From: Halorarum salinum
Lineage (GTDB): Archaea; Halobacteriota; Halobacteria; Halobacteriales; Haloferacaceae
Assembly (NCBI RefSeq): GCF_013402875.1
Contig: NZ_CP058579.1
Location: 3,224,001 to 3,288,000, forward strand
Direction: 5' to 3'
Length of the DNA: 64,000 bases
The stretch's first letter is position 1. Each line of letters begins with the position of its first letter. The notes below the pieces were generated by a model. It searched no databases, was not told the DNA's origin, and was given only the letters and a program-made list of their open reading frames with translations. Shown here one piece after another: positions 30,245 through 39,305 of this stretch. The translations under genes were made by a program, and so were the position numbers.

Positions 30245-32011
30245 ATGAGCATGCGCCGCGCCAAGATCGTCTGCACCCTCGGGCCGGCCTCCGACGATCC
30301 GGAGACGGTCCGGGCGCTCTCGGACGCCGGGATGTCCGTCGCGCGCCTGAACGCCAGCCACGGCACCACCGAGGACCGGGGCGAACTCATCGACACCGTG
30401 CGTGCGGTCGACGACGCCACCGCCGACCCGCTCGCCGCGATGCTCGACCTCCAGGGGCCCGAGGTCCGCACCGCCGAACTCGACGAGCCGATCCGCCTCG
30501 AGACCGGCGCCGAGGTCCGGTTCGTCGAGGGCGACGACGCGACGCCCGAGGAGGTCGGCATCAGCTACTCCATCGCCGCGGTCGAGGCCGGCGACACCGT
30601 GCTCCTCGACGACGGACGCATCGAGACGACCGTCGAGCGCGTGACCGACGACGGCGCCGTCCTCGCGCGGGTCGACTCCGGCGGGCGACTCGGCTCCCGG
30701 AAGGGCGTGAACGTGCCGGGCGTGGAACTCGGACTGGACACCATCACGGCGGGGGACGAGGCGGAGCTCGACCTCGCCGCGGAGGCGGAGGTGGACTTCG
30801 TCGCCGCCTCGTTCGTCCGCGACGCCGAGGACGTGTACGCCGTCCGCGACGCGCTGGACGAGCGGGGCGGAAACGACGTCCCCATCGTCTCCAAGATCGA
30901 GCGGGCCGGGGCGGTCGAGAACCTCGAGGGCATCATCGAGGCGTCCTACGGCGTGATGGTCGCGCGCGGCGACCTCGGCGTCGAGTGCCCGCTCGAGGAG
31001 GTCCCGATGATCCAAAAGCGCATCATCCGCCGGTGCGTGAACACCGGCACGCCCGTCATCACCGCCACGGAGATGCTCGACTCGATGGTCCGCTCCCGCC
31101 GGCCCACCCGTGCGGAGGCCTCCGACGTGGCGAACGCCGTGCTCGACGGCACCGACGCGGTGATGCTCTCGGGGGAGACCGCGATCGGCGACCACCCCGT
31201 TCGGGTCGTCGAGACGATGGACCGCATCGTCCGGCAGGTCGAGACGAGCGGCGAGTACGACGAGACGGTCGAGGAGCGCGTCCCCGTGGCGGACGAGGAC
31301 TCCCGGACCGAGGCGCTCGCGCGGTCGGCCCGCTATCTCGCCCGCGACACCGACGCCGCGAGCGTCGTGGCCGCCTCGGAGTCGGGCTACACCGCCCGGA
31401 AGGCCGCGAAGTTCCGGCCCGGCGTCCCCGTCGTCGCGGCGACCCCCAGCGACCGGGTCCGCCGTCAGCTTGCGCTCTCGTGGGGCGTCCAGCCGATGTA
31501 CGCCGACTACTCTCCTGGGATGGACTCGGTCATGGACTCGGCGGTGTCGGCGGCCCTGGAGGCGGACGTCGCGGAGTCGGGCGACACGCTCGTCGTGCTC
31601 TCGGGGATGATGACCGAGATGGAGGGGACGGACACGACGAACACGCTGAAGCTCCACGTCGCCGCCGAGACGGTCGCGGCGGGCCGAACCGTCGTGAGCG
31701 GGCTGGTCGCCGGCCCCGTCCACCGGGTCCGCGACGGCGACCTCTCGGAGGTGCCGGAGGGGGCGCTCGCGCACCTCCCGGCGGACTTCGGCGACGAGTT
31801 CACCGGCGACACGGGGAAGCTCGCCGGCATCGTCGACGCCCGGCCGGGGATGACCGGTTACCCGGCCCTCGTGGCCCGCGAGCACGGGATCCCGATGGTG
31901 TCGGGTGCGCCCCTCCCGCCGGAGGTGACCGACGGCACGACGGTGACGCTCGACGCCGAGCGCGGCGTCGTCTACGAGGGCGACATCATCTCGCCCGCCA
32001 GGAGGCGGTAG
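30245..32011 (+). CDS. pyk: Pyruvate kinase with C-terminal PEP-utilising mobile domain
   Basis: 588 residues, about 110 longer than a minimal enzyme. The barrel has RRAKIVCTLGPAS and ARLNASHG near the start, the catalytic lysine in IVSKIERAGAVENLEG, the Mg/K site MVARGDLGVE, and ATEMLDSMVRSRRPTRAEAS. After the allosteric domain (about 345-475), residues ~485-588 form a swivelling phosphohistidine-type domain (DARPGMTGYPALVAREHGIP), but with Tyr-Pro where PEP synthase has a His. It makes ATP and pyruvate from PEP. This long form is typical of haloarchaea and some bacilli. Confidence 0.95.
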   Translation: MSMRRAKIVCTLGPASDDPETVRALSDAGMSVARLNASHGTTEDRGELIDTVRAVDDATADPLAAMLDLQGPEVRTAELDEPIRLETGAEVRFVEGDDATPEEVGISYSIAAVEAGDTVLLDDGRIETTVERVTDDGAVLARVDSGGRLGSRKGVNVPGVELGLDTITAGDEAELDLAAEAEVDFVAASFVRDAEDVYAVRDALDERGGNDVPIVSKIERAGAVENLEGIIEASYGVMVARGDLGVECPLEEVPMIQKRIIRRCVNTGTPVITATEMLDSMVRSRRPTRAEASDVANAVLDGTDAVMLSGETAIGDHPVRVVETMDRIVRQVETSGEYDETVEERVPVADEDSRTEALARSARYLARDTDAASVVAASESGYTARKAAKFRPGVPVVAATPSDRVRRQLALSWGVQPMYADYSPGMDSVMDSAVSAALEADVAESGDTLVVLSGMMTEMEGTDTTNTLKLHVAAETVAAGRTVVSGLVAGPVHRVRDGDLSEVPEGALAHLPADFGDEFTGDTGKLAGIVDARPGMTGYPALVAREHGIPMVSGAPLPPEVTDGTTVTLDAERGVVYEGDIISPARRR

Positions 32012-32063
32012 GCTCCCCGCCGACCCCGCCATCCCTTTATCGTTCCGTCACGAACCGGTGATC

Positions 32064-32240
32064 ATGGAAGACGACCCCGACGGCGAGTGGCGCTTCGAAC
32101 TCGACGAAGTCGACGAGAACGGCATCGTCCAGCCGGAGGCGGAACCCGTCGAACCCGAGTCGGTCGAACTGGAGAACGCACTGTTCGTCGCCGTCGGCGC
32201 CTTCGGGACGCTGCTCGTCGTCCTCTCGGCCACGCTTTAG
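32064..32240 (+). CDS. Small C-terminally anchored protein (DUF7312-like)
   Basis: 58 residues: an acidic cytoplasmic N-terminus (WRFELDEVDENGIVQPEAEP) followed by one C-terminal TM (ALFVAVGAFGTLLVVLSATL). The start is ATG 32064 with a CTTTATC box 27 bp upstream; an ATG-like codon two residues earlier is less likely. It lies 24 nt upstream of NfeD and is probably co-transcribed, suggesting a partner of the NfeD/stomatin membrane system. Confidence 0.65.
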   Translation: MEDDPDGEWRFELDEVDENGIVQPEAEPVEPESVELENALFVAVGAFGTLLVVLSATL

Positions 32241-32263
32241 TTCCCCCCGCCCAACACCCGGTT

Positions 32264-32878
32264 ATGCCACTGCAGACGGACCTGCTCGGCCCGGAGACGC
32301 TTCCGCTGCTGCTGGTCGCATCCGGGCTGATCATCTCCATCATGGAGGCGCTCGCGCCCGGCGCGCACCTCATCGTCGTCGGGATCGCCCTGCTGGCCGC
32401 GGGGCTGGTCGGCCTCCTCCTCGGTCCGCTCGCGGCGCCGCTCGCGAGTCCGTTCGTGCTCGGCCTGCTCGTCATGCTGTTCGGCGCCGTCGCCTTCTAC
32501 GGCTACCGCGAACTCGACGTCTACGGCGGCAAGGGCCAGCAACAGACGTCCGATTCGGCGTCGTTACGCGGGTCGACTGGCCGCGTGACCGAACGGGTGT
32601 CGCCGACCGCCGGGGAGATCAAACTCGACGGCGGCGGCTTCAACCCCTACTACTCGGCGCGCTCGGTGAGCGGCGAGATCGACGAGGGGACCGAGGTGAT
32701 GGTCGTCGACCCCGGCGGCGGCAACGTGGTCACCGTCGAGTCGCTCGAGGCCGGTCCCGACGACATCGACCGCGAACTGGCGCGGGCCCGCGAGCGGAAC
32801 GGCGCCGAGGTCGAGGAGGACGACCGGTCGCCGGCCGACGCGGGCGCCGACCGGGAACGCGAGACCGAGCGGGAGTGA
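32264..32878 (+). CDS. NfeD-family membrane protein
   Basis: 204 residues. Three TM segments (about 15-30, 34-53 and 58-78) are followed by an OB-fold-like beta domain (about 97-160), with LRGSTGRVTERVSPTAGEIK and SARSVSGEIDEGTEVMVVDPG, the short NfeD1b layout. The tail is highly charged. NfeD proteins pair with stomatin/SPFH proteins in membrane microdomains, and an SPFH gene follows at 33001 on the same strand, as expected. Confidence 0.85.
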   Translation: MPLQTDLLGPETLPLLLVASGLIISIMEALAPGAHLIVVGIALLAAGLVGLLLGPLAAPLASPFVLGLLVMLFGAVAFYGYRELDVYGGKGQQQTSDSASLRGSTGRVTERVSPTAGEIKLDGGGFNPYYSARSVSGEIDEGTEVMVVDPGGGNVVTVESLEAGPDDIDRELARARERNGAEVEEDDRSPADAGADRERETERE

Positions 32879-33000
32879 CGCGAACCGACGGGGGAGTAAC
32901 CCGAGCCGAACGAGAGTAACCCGAACCCAACGGCCGAACGCGTGACCGAGCGGGGATGGCCGGGCCGAACGTTTAAGCCCCGTGCGAAGAAGGCCCCCAC

Positions 33001-34137
33001 ATGGCCCCGCTCCCACTACAGTTCGCCGGGCTGACCGTCACGGTCGTCGGGCTGTTGTTCCTGCTCGTCGTCGTCGCGGCGGTGTACTCGGCCATCGTCA
33101 TCGTCGACGCGTACGAGAAACAGGCCCTCACCGTGTTCGGCGAGTACCGAAAGCTGCTCGAACCGGGCATCAACGTCGTCCCGCCGTTCGTCTCGCGGAC
33201 GTACACCTTCGACATGCGGACCCAGACGCTGGACGTCCCCCGTCAGGAGGCGATCACCCGGGACAACTCGCCGGTGACCGCGGACGCGGTCGTCTACATC
33301 AAGGTGATGGACGCCAAGAAGGCGTTCCTCGAGGTCGAGGACTACAAGACCGCCGTCTCCAACCTCGCCCAGACGACCCTCCGCGCGGTGCTCGGCGACA
33401 TGGAACTGGACGACACGCTGAACAAGCGCCAGGAGATCAACGCGCGCATCCGGAAGGAGCTCGACGAGCCCACCGACGAGTGGGGGATCCGCGTCGAGAG
33501 CGTGGAGGTCCGCGAGGTCAACCCCTCGAAGGACGTCCAGCAGGCGATGGAGCAGCAGACCTCCGCCGAGCGCCGCCGCCGCGCCATGATCCTGGAGGCG
33601 CAGGGGGAGCGGCGCTCCGCCGTCGAGTCAGCCGAGGGTGAAAAGCAGTCGAACATCATCCGCGCGCAGGGCGAAAAGCAGAGCCAGATCCTCGAGGCGC
33701 AGGGCGACGCCATCTCGACCGTGCTGCGGGCCAAATCGGCCGAGTCGATGGGCGAGCGCGCCATCATCGACAAGGGGATGGAGGCGCTCGTCGACATCGG
33801 CCAGGGCGAGTCCACGACGTTCGTGCTCCCGCAGGAGCTCACCTCGCTCGTCGGCCGCTACGGCAAACAGCTGACCGGCTCGGACATACAGGAGAACGAG
33901 GGGCTCGACTCGATGGAGTTCGACGAGGAGACCCGCGAGATGCTGGGGCTCGACGACATCGAGGAGATCCTCGGACAGATCGACGAGGCCGCCGAGATGG
34001 ACACCGAGGCGCTCGAACAGGAGGCCGAGGCCGTGAAGTCCGGCGACATCTCCGGGGACATCAAGTCCGCCGACGAGATCATCTCGGGCGCCGACGGCGA
34101 GGACGTGGAGACGGACGCGGAGGCGGAGACCGAGTAG
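33001..34137 (+). CDS. SPFH/stomatin-family membrane protein
   Basis: 378 residues: one N-terminal TM (about 12-35), the SPFH/Band 7 domain (about 37-210; ALTVFGEYRKLLEPGINVVP, DVPRQEAITRDNSPVTADAV), and an Ala/Glu-rich coiled coil (RRRRAMILEAQGERRSAVES, EKQSQILEAQGDA). An acidic tail of about 110 residues is unusually long. A TTTAAG box at 32972-32977 suggests its own leaderless promoter. It probably oligomerises with the NfeD protein to organise membrane domains or control proteolysis. Confidence 0.9.
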   Translation: MAPLPLQFAGLTVTVVGLLFLLVVVAAVYSAIVIVDAYEKQALTVFGEYRKLLEPGINVVPPFVSRTYTFDMRTQTLDVPRQEAITRDNSPVTADAVVYIKVMDAKKAFLEVEDYKTAVSNLAQTTLRAVLGDMELDDTLNKRQEINARIRKELDEPTDEWGIRVESVEVREVNPSKDVQQAMEQQTSAERRRRAMILEAQGERRSAVESAEGEKQSNIIRAQGEKQSQILEAQGDAISTVLRAKSAESMGERAIIDKGMEALVDIGQGESTTFVLPQELTSLVGRYGKQLTGSDIQENEGLDSMEFDEETREMLGLDDIEEILGQIDEAAEMDTEALEQEAEAVKSGDISGDIKSADEIISGADGEDVETDAEAETE

Positions 34138-34225
34138 CGACCCGTTTGGACCGGTCGCGACCGGCTACTGACCACGCCGCCGCGGCGACGACACGCTTTT
34201 GCGGTCACCGTCACTACGTAGTTCC

Positions 34226-34834
34226 GTGACACGCGAGGTCGACCCGGACAAGCGGGCCACGCTCCGCCGCTTCGCCGCCCTCGGGGCGGCGACCCCGCTG
34301 GTGGCGAGCGCGCCGACCGCCGCCGAGGAGGACACCTCGGCGGTCCGGGACGCCATCCGCGGCTACCTCGCGACGACGCCCGGCGCGCACTTCTCGAAGC
34401 TCCGCGACGACCTCCAGCTCGGCACCGGCGAGACCCAGCACCACCTCCGCAGGCTCGAGTCCGAGGGGGAGGTGACCTCCATCAAGGACGGCGACTACCG
34501 TCGCTACTTCCCCGCGGAGCGCTTCTCGACGTTCGAGATGGTCGCGCTCGGCTACCTCCGGCGGACCACGCCGCGGGGGATGCTCGTCGAACTCCTCCGC
34601 GACCCGTCGACCACCGGCGCCGACGTGGCCCGGACGCTCGACGTCTCCCGGGCGACGGTGTCGAACTACGCCGGCGAACTGGAGGCGGCCGGCCTGCTCG
34701 ACCGCTCGGACGGCTACGCGGTCGCTGACCCGGAGACGGTCATCGCGCTGCTGGTGCGGTACGCGGACTCCTTCGGTCCCGACGCGGCCGCCTTCGCCGA
34801 CGATGCGGCCCGGTACATCAGCTACGACGGCTGA
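34226..34834 (+). CDS. Transcription regulator with two winged-helix domains
   Basis: 202 residues from GTG 34226. A short basic/Ala-rich N-terminus (DKRATLRRFAALGAATPLVA) could be a membrane-contacting helix. The first winged helix (about 42-95) has SKLRDDLQLGTGETQHHLRR. The second (about 105-165) has DVARTLDVSRATVSNYAGEL. The tail is acidic. Such two-HTH proteins are common haloarchaeal regulators of unknown targets. A CTTTTGC box at 34195-34201 fits a leaderless promoter. It could regulate the adjacent SPFH genes, but nothing shows this. Confidence 0.7.
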   Translation: MTREVDPDKRATLRRFAALGAATPLVASAPTAAEEDTSAVRDAIRGYLATTPGAHFSKLRDDLQLGTGETQHHLRRLESEGEVTSIKDGDYRRYFPAERFSTFEMVALGYLRRTTPRGMLVELLRDPSTTGADVARTLDVSRATVSNYAGELEAAGLLDRSDGYAVADPETVIALLVRYADSFGPDAAAFADDAARYISYDG

Positions 34835-34938
34835 ACCGGACGGAGAAACCGGACGCGGAGGAACAGTCGGACGAGCGGGGCGGCCGGTAGGGGGGGATCG
34901 ACGTGCCGGTCCCGTTCCGGGGACGCCGACCGCCCGAT

Positions 34939-35199
34939 TTACGCCGTGACCATCCACGTCGTCCCGGAGCTGTACCCCCACTTCTCCACGTCGAGGTCGA
35001 ACCCGCCCTCGCAGATCGCGGGCATGTTCGCCCCGACCTCCTTCGCGCTCATCCCGAGGTCCTCGGCGATGAGCCGCGACTTGAAGTACGTCTGCGTGGA
35101 CGCGTGTTCGCGGAGGTAGCCGAGGATCCGGAGCTGCTTTTCGGTCAGGTCGGTCGCCGCCGGGGACGCCGTCGCGCCGTTCGTACCGGTCGCGCTCAT
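34939..35199 (-). CDS. DUF7123-like small winged-helix protein
   Basis: 86 residues from ATG 35199. LTEKQLRILGYLREHASTQT, then SRLIAEDLGMSAKEVGANMP and KWGYSSGTTWMVTA, match a very conserved haloarchaeal HTH family. The CTATAG box at 35223-35228 is about 27 bp before the ATG, so the longer frame to 35253 is rejected. Likely a DNA-binding regulator; the target is unknown. Confidence 0.8.
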   Translation of the reverse strand: MSATGTNGATASPAATDLTEKQLRILGYLREHASTQTYFKSRLIAEDLGMSAKEVGANMPAICEGGFDLDVEKWGYSSGTTWMVTA

Positions 35200-35423
35200 A
35201 CCACTACCGTGGTCGCGGACGGCTATAGTGGATTTGGTACGTCGGCTTAACACGGCGCCCTCTCGTGGTTTCGTCCCCTGTCGACCCCGAGGCGAGACCC
35301 GCGAGCGGCGACCCCGGTACGGTCGTCAAACGTCACCTTACCCGCTCGGGCGCCTCGGATGGCGTCGCCTTACTCCGATCCCCCGTCAGAAGGTTCTTAG
35401 CCGGTCGAAGGGTAATCCCTGTA

Positions 35424-37331
35424 ATGAGCCGCTCCGGCGGTGACCATGCAGGTACGGGCGATTCGTCCCCTCCGGTCGACTCGAGCTCCGTCGAGGTGAG
35501 CGTCGTCCTCCCCGCCTACAACGAGGAGGGGACCATCGAGGAGACCGTCCACACGACCGTCCGGACGCTCGAGGCGTTCCTCCCGTCTAACGCCTTCGAG
35601 GTGATCGTCGCCGAGGACGGCTGTTCGGATCGGACCCCGGAGATCGCCGATCGGCTGGCCGCCGAGGACGGCCGCGTCCGCCACATCCACAGCGACCGGC
35701 GGCTGGGGCGGGGGGGTGCACTCGAGTTCGCCTTCGAGCGGGCGGCGGGCGACGCGCTCGTCTACTTCGACACCGACCTCGCCACGGACATGCGCCACCT
35801 CGAGGAGCTCGTCGAGACGGTTCGCTCCGGCGAGGCCGACGTCGCGACCGGCTCGCGGTGGATGCCCGGTCGGACGGCGGACCGACCGCCCGAGCGCGGC
35901 ATCCCCTCGCGGGGGTTCAACCTGCTCGTGCGGACGGTGCTCCGGTCGGACCTGCGCGACCACCAGTGCGGGTTCAAGGCGCTCTCGCGGGGGGCGTTCG
36001 ACCGCCTGAAGGACGACGTCGAGGACGAACACTGGTTCTGGGACACGGAACTGCTCGTGCGGGCCCAGCGGGAAGGGCTCCGGGTCGCGGAGTTCCCCGT
36101 CGACTGGGAGCCGAAGGGCGACTCGAAGGTCGACCTCGTGCGTGACGTGTTCGGCATGGGGAGCCAGATCCTCCGGCTCTGGTGGCAGCTCTCGGTGACC
36201 CCGCGGATCACCCGCCGCCGGACGGTCGGTGCGGGCGCCCTGCTCACGGTCGTCGCGCTCGCGCTGATGACGCTGTATCTCGACCCCCGGCAGGTGTTCG
36301 ACGCGTTCCGGGGGGCGGACGCCGGACTCGTCGCCGCCGCGGCGGTCGTGTACGCGCTCTCGTGGCCGCTCCGCGGGCTCAGGTACCGGGACATCCTCTC
36401 GGAGCTGGGCTACCGCGAGAAGCTCGGGTTCCTGACCGGCGCGGTGTTCATCAGCCAGACGGGGAACCTCGTGTTCCCGGCGCGGGCGGGCGACGCCGTC
36501 CGGGCGTACGTCGTGAAGGCCCGGCGGGGGATCCCGTACCCGACGGGGTTCGCCTCGCTGGCCGCCGAGCGCGTGTTCGACCTGCTCACCATCACGGTGA
36601 TGGCCGGCGCGGTGCTCGCGGGCCTGCTCGCCACGGGGAGCACTGGCGACCTCGCTGCCGCGGTCTCGGGGAACGTCTCGGGTGACGTGGTGACCGCCGG
36701 CGCGATCCAGACGGCCGTCCGCGTCGCCGCGGGCGTCGGCCTGGCCGCCGCGGCGGGGCTGCTCGTCATCGTCGCGTCCGCCAGGACCGAGCGGAACCAC
36801 GTCCGGGCGGTCGTCGGGCGGTTCTCCTCGGACTCGTACGTCGACTACGTGGCCGGCGTCGTCGAGGAGTTCGTCGCAGGCGTCCAGACGGTCGCGGGCC
36901 GGCGGGGGTCGTTCCTGCGGGTCGGCTCGGAGTCGGTGATCATCTGGACGCTGGACGTCGTCACCGCGCTGCTCGTGCTCGCGGCGTTCCCCGAGGCCGT
37001 CGGGTCGATGAGCACGGTTCAGCTGGTCGCGGTGGGCTTTTTCGCCGTCTCGGTCGGGAACCTCGCGAAGGTACTCCCGCTCTCGCCCGGCGGCATCGGG
37101 CTGTACGAGGCGGCGTTCACGGCGTTCGTGGTCGCGCTCGGCGGCGTGGCCGCGCCGGTCGCCTTCGCGGCGAGCGTGCTCGACCACGCGGTCAAGAACG
37201 CGGTCACGATCGTTGGCGGCGTCGGCTCGATGCTGGGGCTGAACGTCTCGCTCACGGCCGCTGTCGACGAGACCGAGGACGTGGACCCCGACCCGGACTC
37301 GGACGTCGACGTCGAGCCGACCGACGACTGA
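35424..37331 (+). CDS. Family 2 glycosyltransferase fused to a flippase-like membrane domain
   Basis: 635 residues. The N-terminal ~250 form a DPM1-like GT-A domain: VSVVLPAYNEEGTIEETVH, VIVAEDGCSDRTPEIA, the metal-binding DTDLATD, and the acceptor motif WFWDTELLVRAQREGLRVAE. From ~265 on, eight or so TM helices make up a lysylphosphatidylglycerol-synthase-TM/UPF0104-type domain (SQTGNLVFPARAGDAVRAYV, LPLSPGGIGLYEAAFTAFV). It probably makes a polyprenyl-phosphate sugar and moves a lipid across the membrane, feeding N-glycosylation or glycolipids. The acidic tail is halophilic. Confidence 0.85.
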   Translation: MSRSGGDHAGTGDSSPPVDSSSVEVSVVLPAYNEEGTIEETVHTTVRTLEAFLPSNAFEVIVAEDGCSDRTPEIADRLAAEDGRVRHIHSDRRLGRGGALEFAFERAAGDALVYFDTDLATDMRHLEELVETVRSGEADVATGSRWMPGRTADRPPERGIPSRGFNLLVRTVLRSDLRDHQCGFKALSRGAFDRLKDDVEDEHWFWDTELLVRAQREGLRVAEFPVDWEPKGDSKVDLVRDVFGMGSQILRLWWQLSVTPRITRRRTVGAGALLTVVALALMTLYLDPRQVFDAFRGADAGLVAAAAVVYALSWPLRGLRYRDILSELGYREKLGFLTGAVFISQTGNLVFPARAGDAVRAYVVKARRGIPYPTGFASLAAERVFDLLTITVMAGAVLAGLLATGSTGDLAAAVSGNVSGDVVTAGAIQTAVRVAAGVGLAAAAGLLVIVASARTERNHVRAVVGRFSSDSYVDYVAGVVEEFVAGVQTVAGRRGSFLRVGSESVIIWTLDVVTALLVLAAFPEAVGSMSTVQLVAVGFFAVSVGNLAKVLPLSPGGIGLYEAAFTAFVVALGGVAAPVAFAASVLDHAVKNAVTIVGGVGSMLGLNVSLTAAVDETEDVDPDPDSDVDVEPTDD

Positions 37332-37394
37332 CCGGCGTCCGCCCCGACCTGCCGGAGCGGTCCGATGCCGCTCGGTCGTCAGCGCCGATGCCGC

Positions 37395-37826
37395 TCAGTC
37401 GTCCGCGAGCGGCATGGCGCCGGCGGCGTGTCCGCTCCCGTCCGCCCCGCCGACGGCGGAGACGTACGCCATCAGCAGCATGCTGACGACGAGACACAGC
37501 CCCCAGAGGAACGCCGTCGGCATGAGGGCGGTCACGCCGGCGCCCTCGCCGATCCAGATGGTCAGCGGCAGGAACCACTGCCCGACGACGAACAGCCCGG
37601 AGACGGCCGCCCGCAACCGCCCGACGACGCCGAGCGCCGGAACGGCGAACCCGAGCACGACGGCGAGGATGGAGAGCACGCCCAGGTGGGCGTGTCCGCC
37701 GACCATCCACGGCGGGGCAGCCTGCCCGGAGGCAAGCAGGAAGTTCTGATACAGTCCGACGGTCATCATCGTCGCCAGTCCGAGGAACCCGGACGTCTTG
37801 AGAACACGCGTCATCGTCGGTCGCAT
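37395..37826 (-). CDS. Four-TM membrane protein with GHAH motif
   Basis: 143 residues from ATG 37826; an in-frame TTG at 37844 would add six. Four hydrophobic helices are seen (about 10-28, 40-60, 68-92 and 100-122). GGHAHLGVLSILAVVLGF has paired histidines at the start of helix 2, which could bind metal or heme. No named family recognised. An A+T-rich upstream (AATTAACG near 37856-37863) fits a near-leaderless promoter. Confidence 0.65.
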   Translation of the reverse strand: MRPTMTRVLKTSGFLGLATMMTVGLYQNFLLASGQAAPPWMVGGHAHLGVLSILAVVLGFAVPALGVVGRLRAAVSGLFVVGQWFLPLTIWIGEGAGVTALMPTAFLWGLCLVVSMLLMAYVSAVGGADGSGHAAGAMPLADD

Positions 37827-37894
37827 CGTGATAGCGGGAAACAATAACTGTTCGTTAATTTATTCACGGGCGACAAGTGTGAAACCGGTCGGGG

Positions 37895-38419
37895 TCAGTA
37901 GAGCGGGCTGACGAACGGCCCGAGCGCGCCGGCGACGGCGGTGCGCAGGGCGTCGGTCCGGTCGACCCGCCCGCCCGTGAGCGCCCCCGCGGCGCCCCGT
38001 CGTTCGGCGACGTTCTCCTCGCCGAGCACGTCGTCCATCACCGGGCCGAGCTCCTCGCCGTCCCGGACGCGGGCGGCGACGTCTGCGGGGAGCGCGAGGC
38101 TCGGCCCGGCGCCGTGGCCGCGACGGTCCCCGTCGGTCACGACCGCCCACATGACGAGCGCGAGGCCGCCGTCCGCTCCGCCGGCGACGCCGCCCTCGAT
38201 GCCGACGCCGAGGTCGTACCCCTCGGCGAGGGTCGCCTCCGCGCGGTTCTCGGCCCCCCGTCGCGTCTCCCCGTGCCCCGAGGGCTGTTCGGGGACGCCC
38301 GACGGGACCGGACACGGCTCGACGGCCGCGTCCGCCCCGAACTCGTCGGTTCCGCCCGACAGCGCGCGCCTCGTCGCCTCCACCTTGACGGGGTTCCCCG
38401 ACCCGACGCCGACTCTCAT
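37895..38419 (-). CDS. Inosine/xanthosine triphosphatase (DUF84, YjjX-like)
   Basis: 174 residues. MRVGVGSGNPVKVEATRRAL carries the conserved SGNPVKV start; GVPEQPSGHGETRRGAENRA and DLGVGIEGGV are further family blocks. These enzymes hydrolyse non-canonical purine triphosphates to keep them out of nucleic acids. The start ATG 38419 gives the expected N-terminus. No operon partner is obvious; it sits between two minus-strand genes with 70-120 nt gaps. Confidence 0.9.
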   Translation of the reverse strand: MRVGVGSGNPVKVEATRRALSGGTDEFGADAAVEPCPVPSGVPEQPSGHGETRRGAENRAEATLAEGYDLGVGIEGGVAGGADGGLALVMWAVVTDGDRRGHGAGPSLALPADVAARVRDGEELGPVMDDVLGEENVAERRGAAGALTGGRVDRTDALRTAVAGALGPFVSPLY

Positions 38420-38539
38420 CGGGTTCGTGGTTCGGGTCGGGGTACGTCGATGTTGCGATTCCGGGCGGGTTCCGGAGCGGCGGGGCTCGCGGTAGCCACG
38501 ACCGTTCCGCCCCGGCGGCGTCGGGTCCAGTAGCCGTCG

Positions 38540-39286
38540 TCAGCCCGGATCGACGCCGTGCAGCCGCCGGGCCAGCGCCTCGACGCCGTCCACGAGGCGG
38601 GGACTCGGCTGGTTGAGGAGGGAGTCGTCGAGGACGTGGACCGCGGCGTCGAGGTTCCACCCTCGCTCGTCGAGAACCCCGGGGTCCGACCGTTCGCCGT
38701 GCCCGCAGACGTGGAGGACGGCGTGGTCCGGGTCGGCGGCCGGCACCTCGCCGGGGTCGACCTCCCGCGATCTGTCCCCGGGGTCGACGAACGGGTAGCG
38801 GCCGCCGGCGGCCCGGACCGCGTCGGGCACCCAGTTGCCCGCGGCCATCGGCGGGTCGGACCACTCCTCGCAGTAGACGACCGGCCGGTCGCGGCCGGCC
38901 ACCGCCTCGCGAACGCGCTCGACGCGTGCCCGACACCGCTCCGCGAGTCGCGCCCCCTCGTCCGGCCTGCCGACCGCCTCGCCGACGGCCGCGATCGAGT
39001 CGAACACGTCCGGGAGCGTCGCCGGTTCGCGGTGGTGGACGTCGAGTCCGCGGTCCCGCAGGTCGTCGCGGAGCTCCCGCTGGAGGGCGTCGCTCGTCAG
39101 GACGACGTCCGGATCCCGCTCGACGAGCGCGTCCGTATCGACGTTCAGCCAGCCGCCCACCACCGGGGCGTCATCGTACTCGCAGTGGGCCGTCACGCCG
39201 ACGAGCGTCCCCGCGGCGTCCATCGCCCGCAACGCGGCGGTCGCGCTCGGGGCGAGCGAAACGACGCGGGTCCGCCGCGCGCACAT
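38540..39286 (-). CDS. Cobalamin-binding protein (BtuF-like), no signal peptide
   Basis: 248 residues from ATG 39286. VVSLAPSATAALRAMDAAGT, VGGWLNVDTDALVERDPDVV, YCEEWSDPPMAAGNWVPDAV and LNQPSPRLVDGVEALARRL fit the class III substrate-binding fold of BtuF-type proteins. There is no signal peptide or lipobox, so the protein is probably cytoplasmic and may bind corrinoid internally rather than feed an ABC importer; no btuCD genes are nearby. A 12-bp palindrome lies between its TATA box and start, suggesting regulation. Confidence 0.8.
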   Translation of the reverse strand: MCARRTRVVSLAPSATAALRAMDAAGTLVGVTAHCEYDDAPVVGGWLNVDTDALVERDPDVVLTSDALQRELRDDLRDRGLDVHHREPATLPDVFDSIAAVGEAVGRPDEGARLAERCRARVERVREAVAGRDRPVVYCEEWSDPPMAAGNWVPDAVRAAGGRYPFVDPGDRSREVDPGEVPAADPDHAVLHVCGHGERSDPGVLDERGWNLDAAVHVLDDSLLNQPSPRLVDGVEALARRLHGVDPG

Positions 39287-39293
39287 ACCTGAG

Positions 39294-39305
39294 GGTAACG
39301 TTACC
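39294..39305. promoter_or_regulatory. Palindromic operator candidate before the cobalamin-binding protein gene
   Basis: GGTAACGTTACC is a perfect 12-bp palindrome placed just upstream of ATG 39286 and downstream of an A/T-rich box (TTCAAAAACC, 39308-39317; minus GGTTTTTGAA). A bound regulator would block transcription start. Confidence 0.5.

Noticed and set aside
30218-32032. 604-codon minus-strand frame opposite pyruvate kinase
   Set aside because: Shadow of the pyk gene, whose catalytic motifs are all in place on the plus strand.
35397-37187. 596-codon minus-strand frame opposite the glycosyltransferase-flippase fusion
   Set aside because: Composition is Arg/Asp/Glu/His shadow; the plus strand has complete GT2 motifs and TM helices.
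37895-38419. Possible link of the DUF84 gene with the neighbouring GHAH membrane protein as an operon
   Set aside because: The 68-nt gap and a separate A+T-rich promoter before the membrane-protein gene argue for independent transcription.
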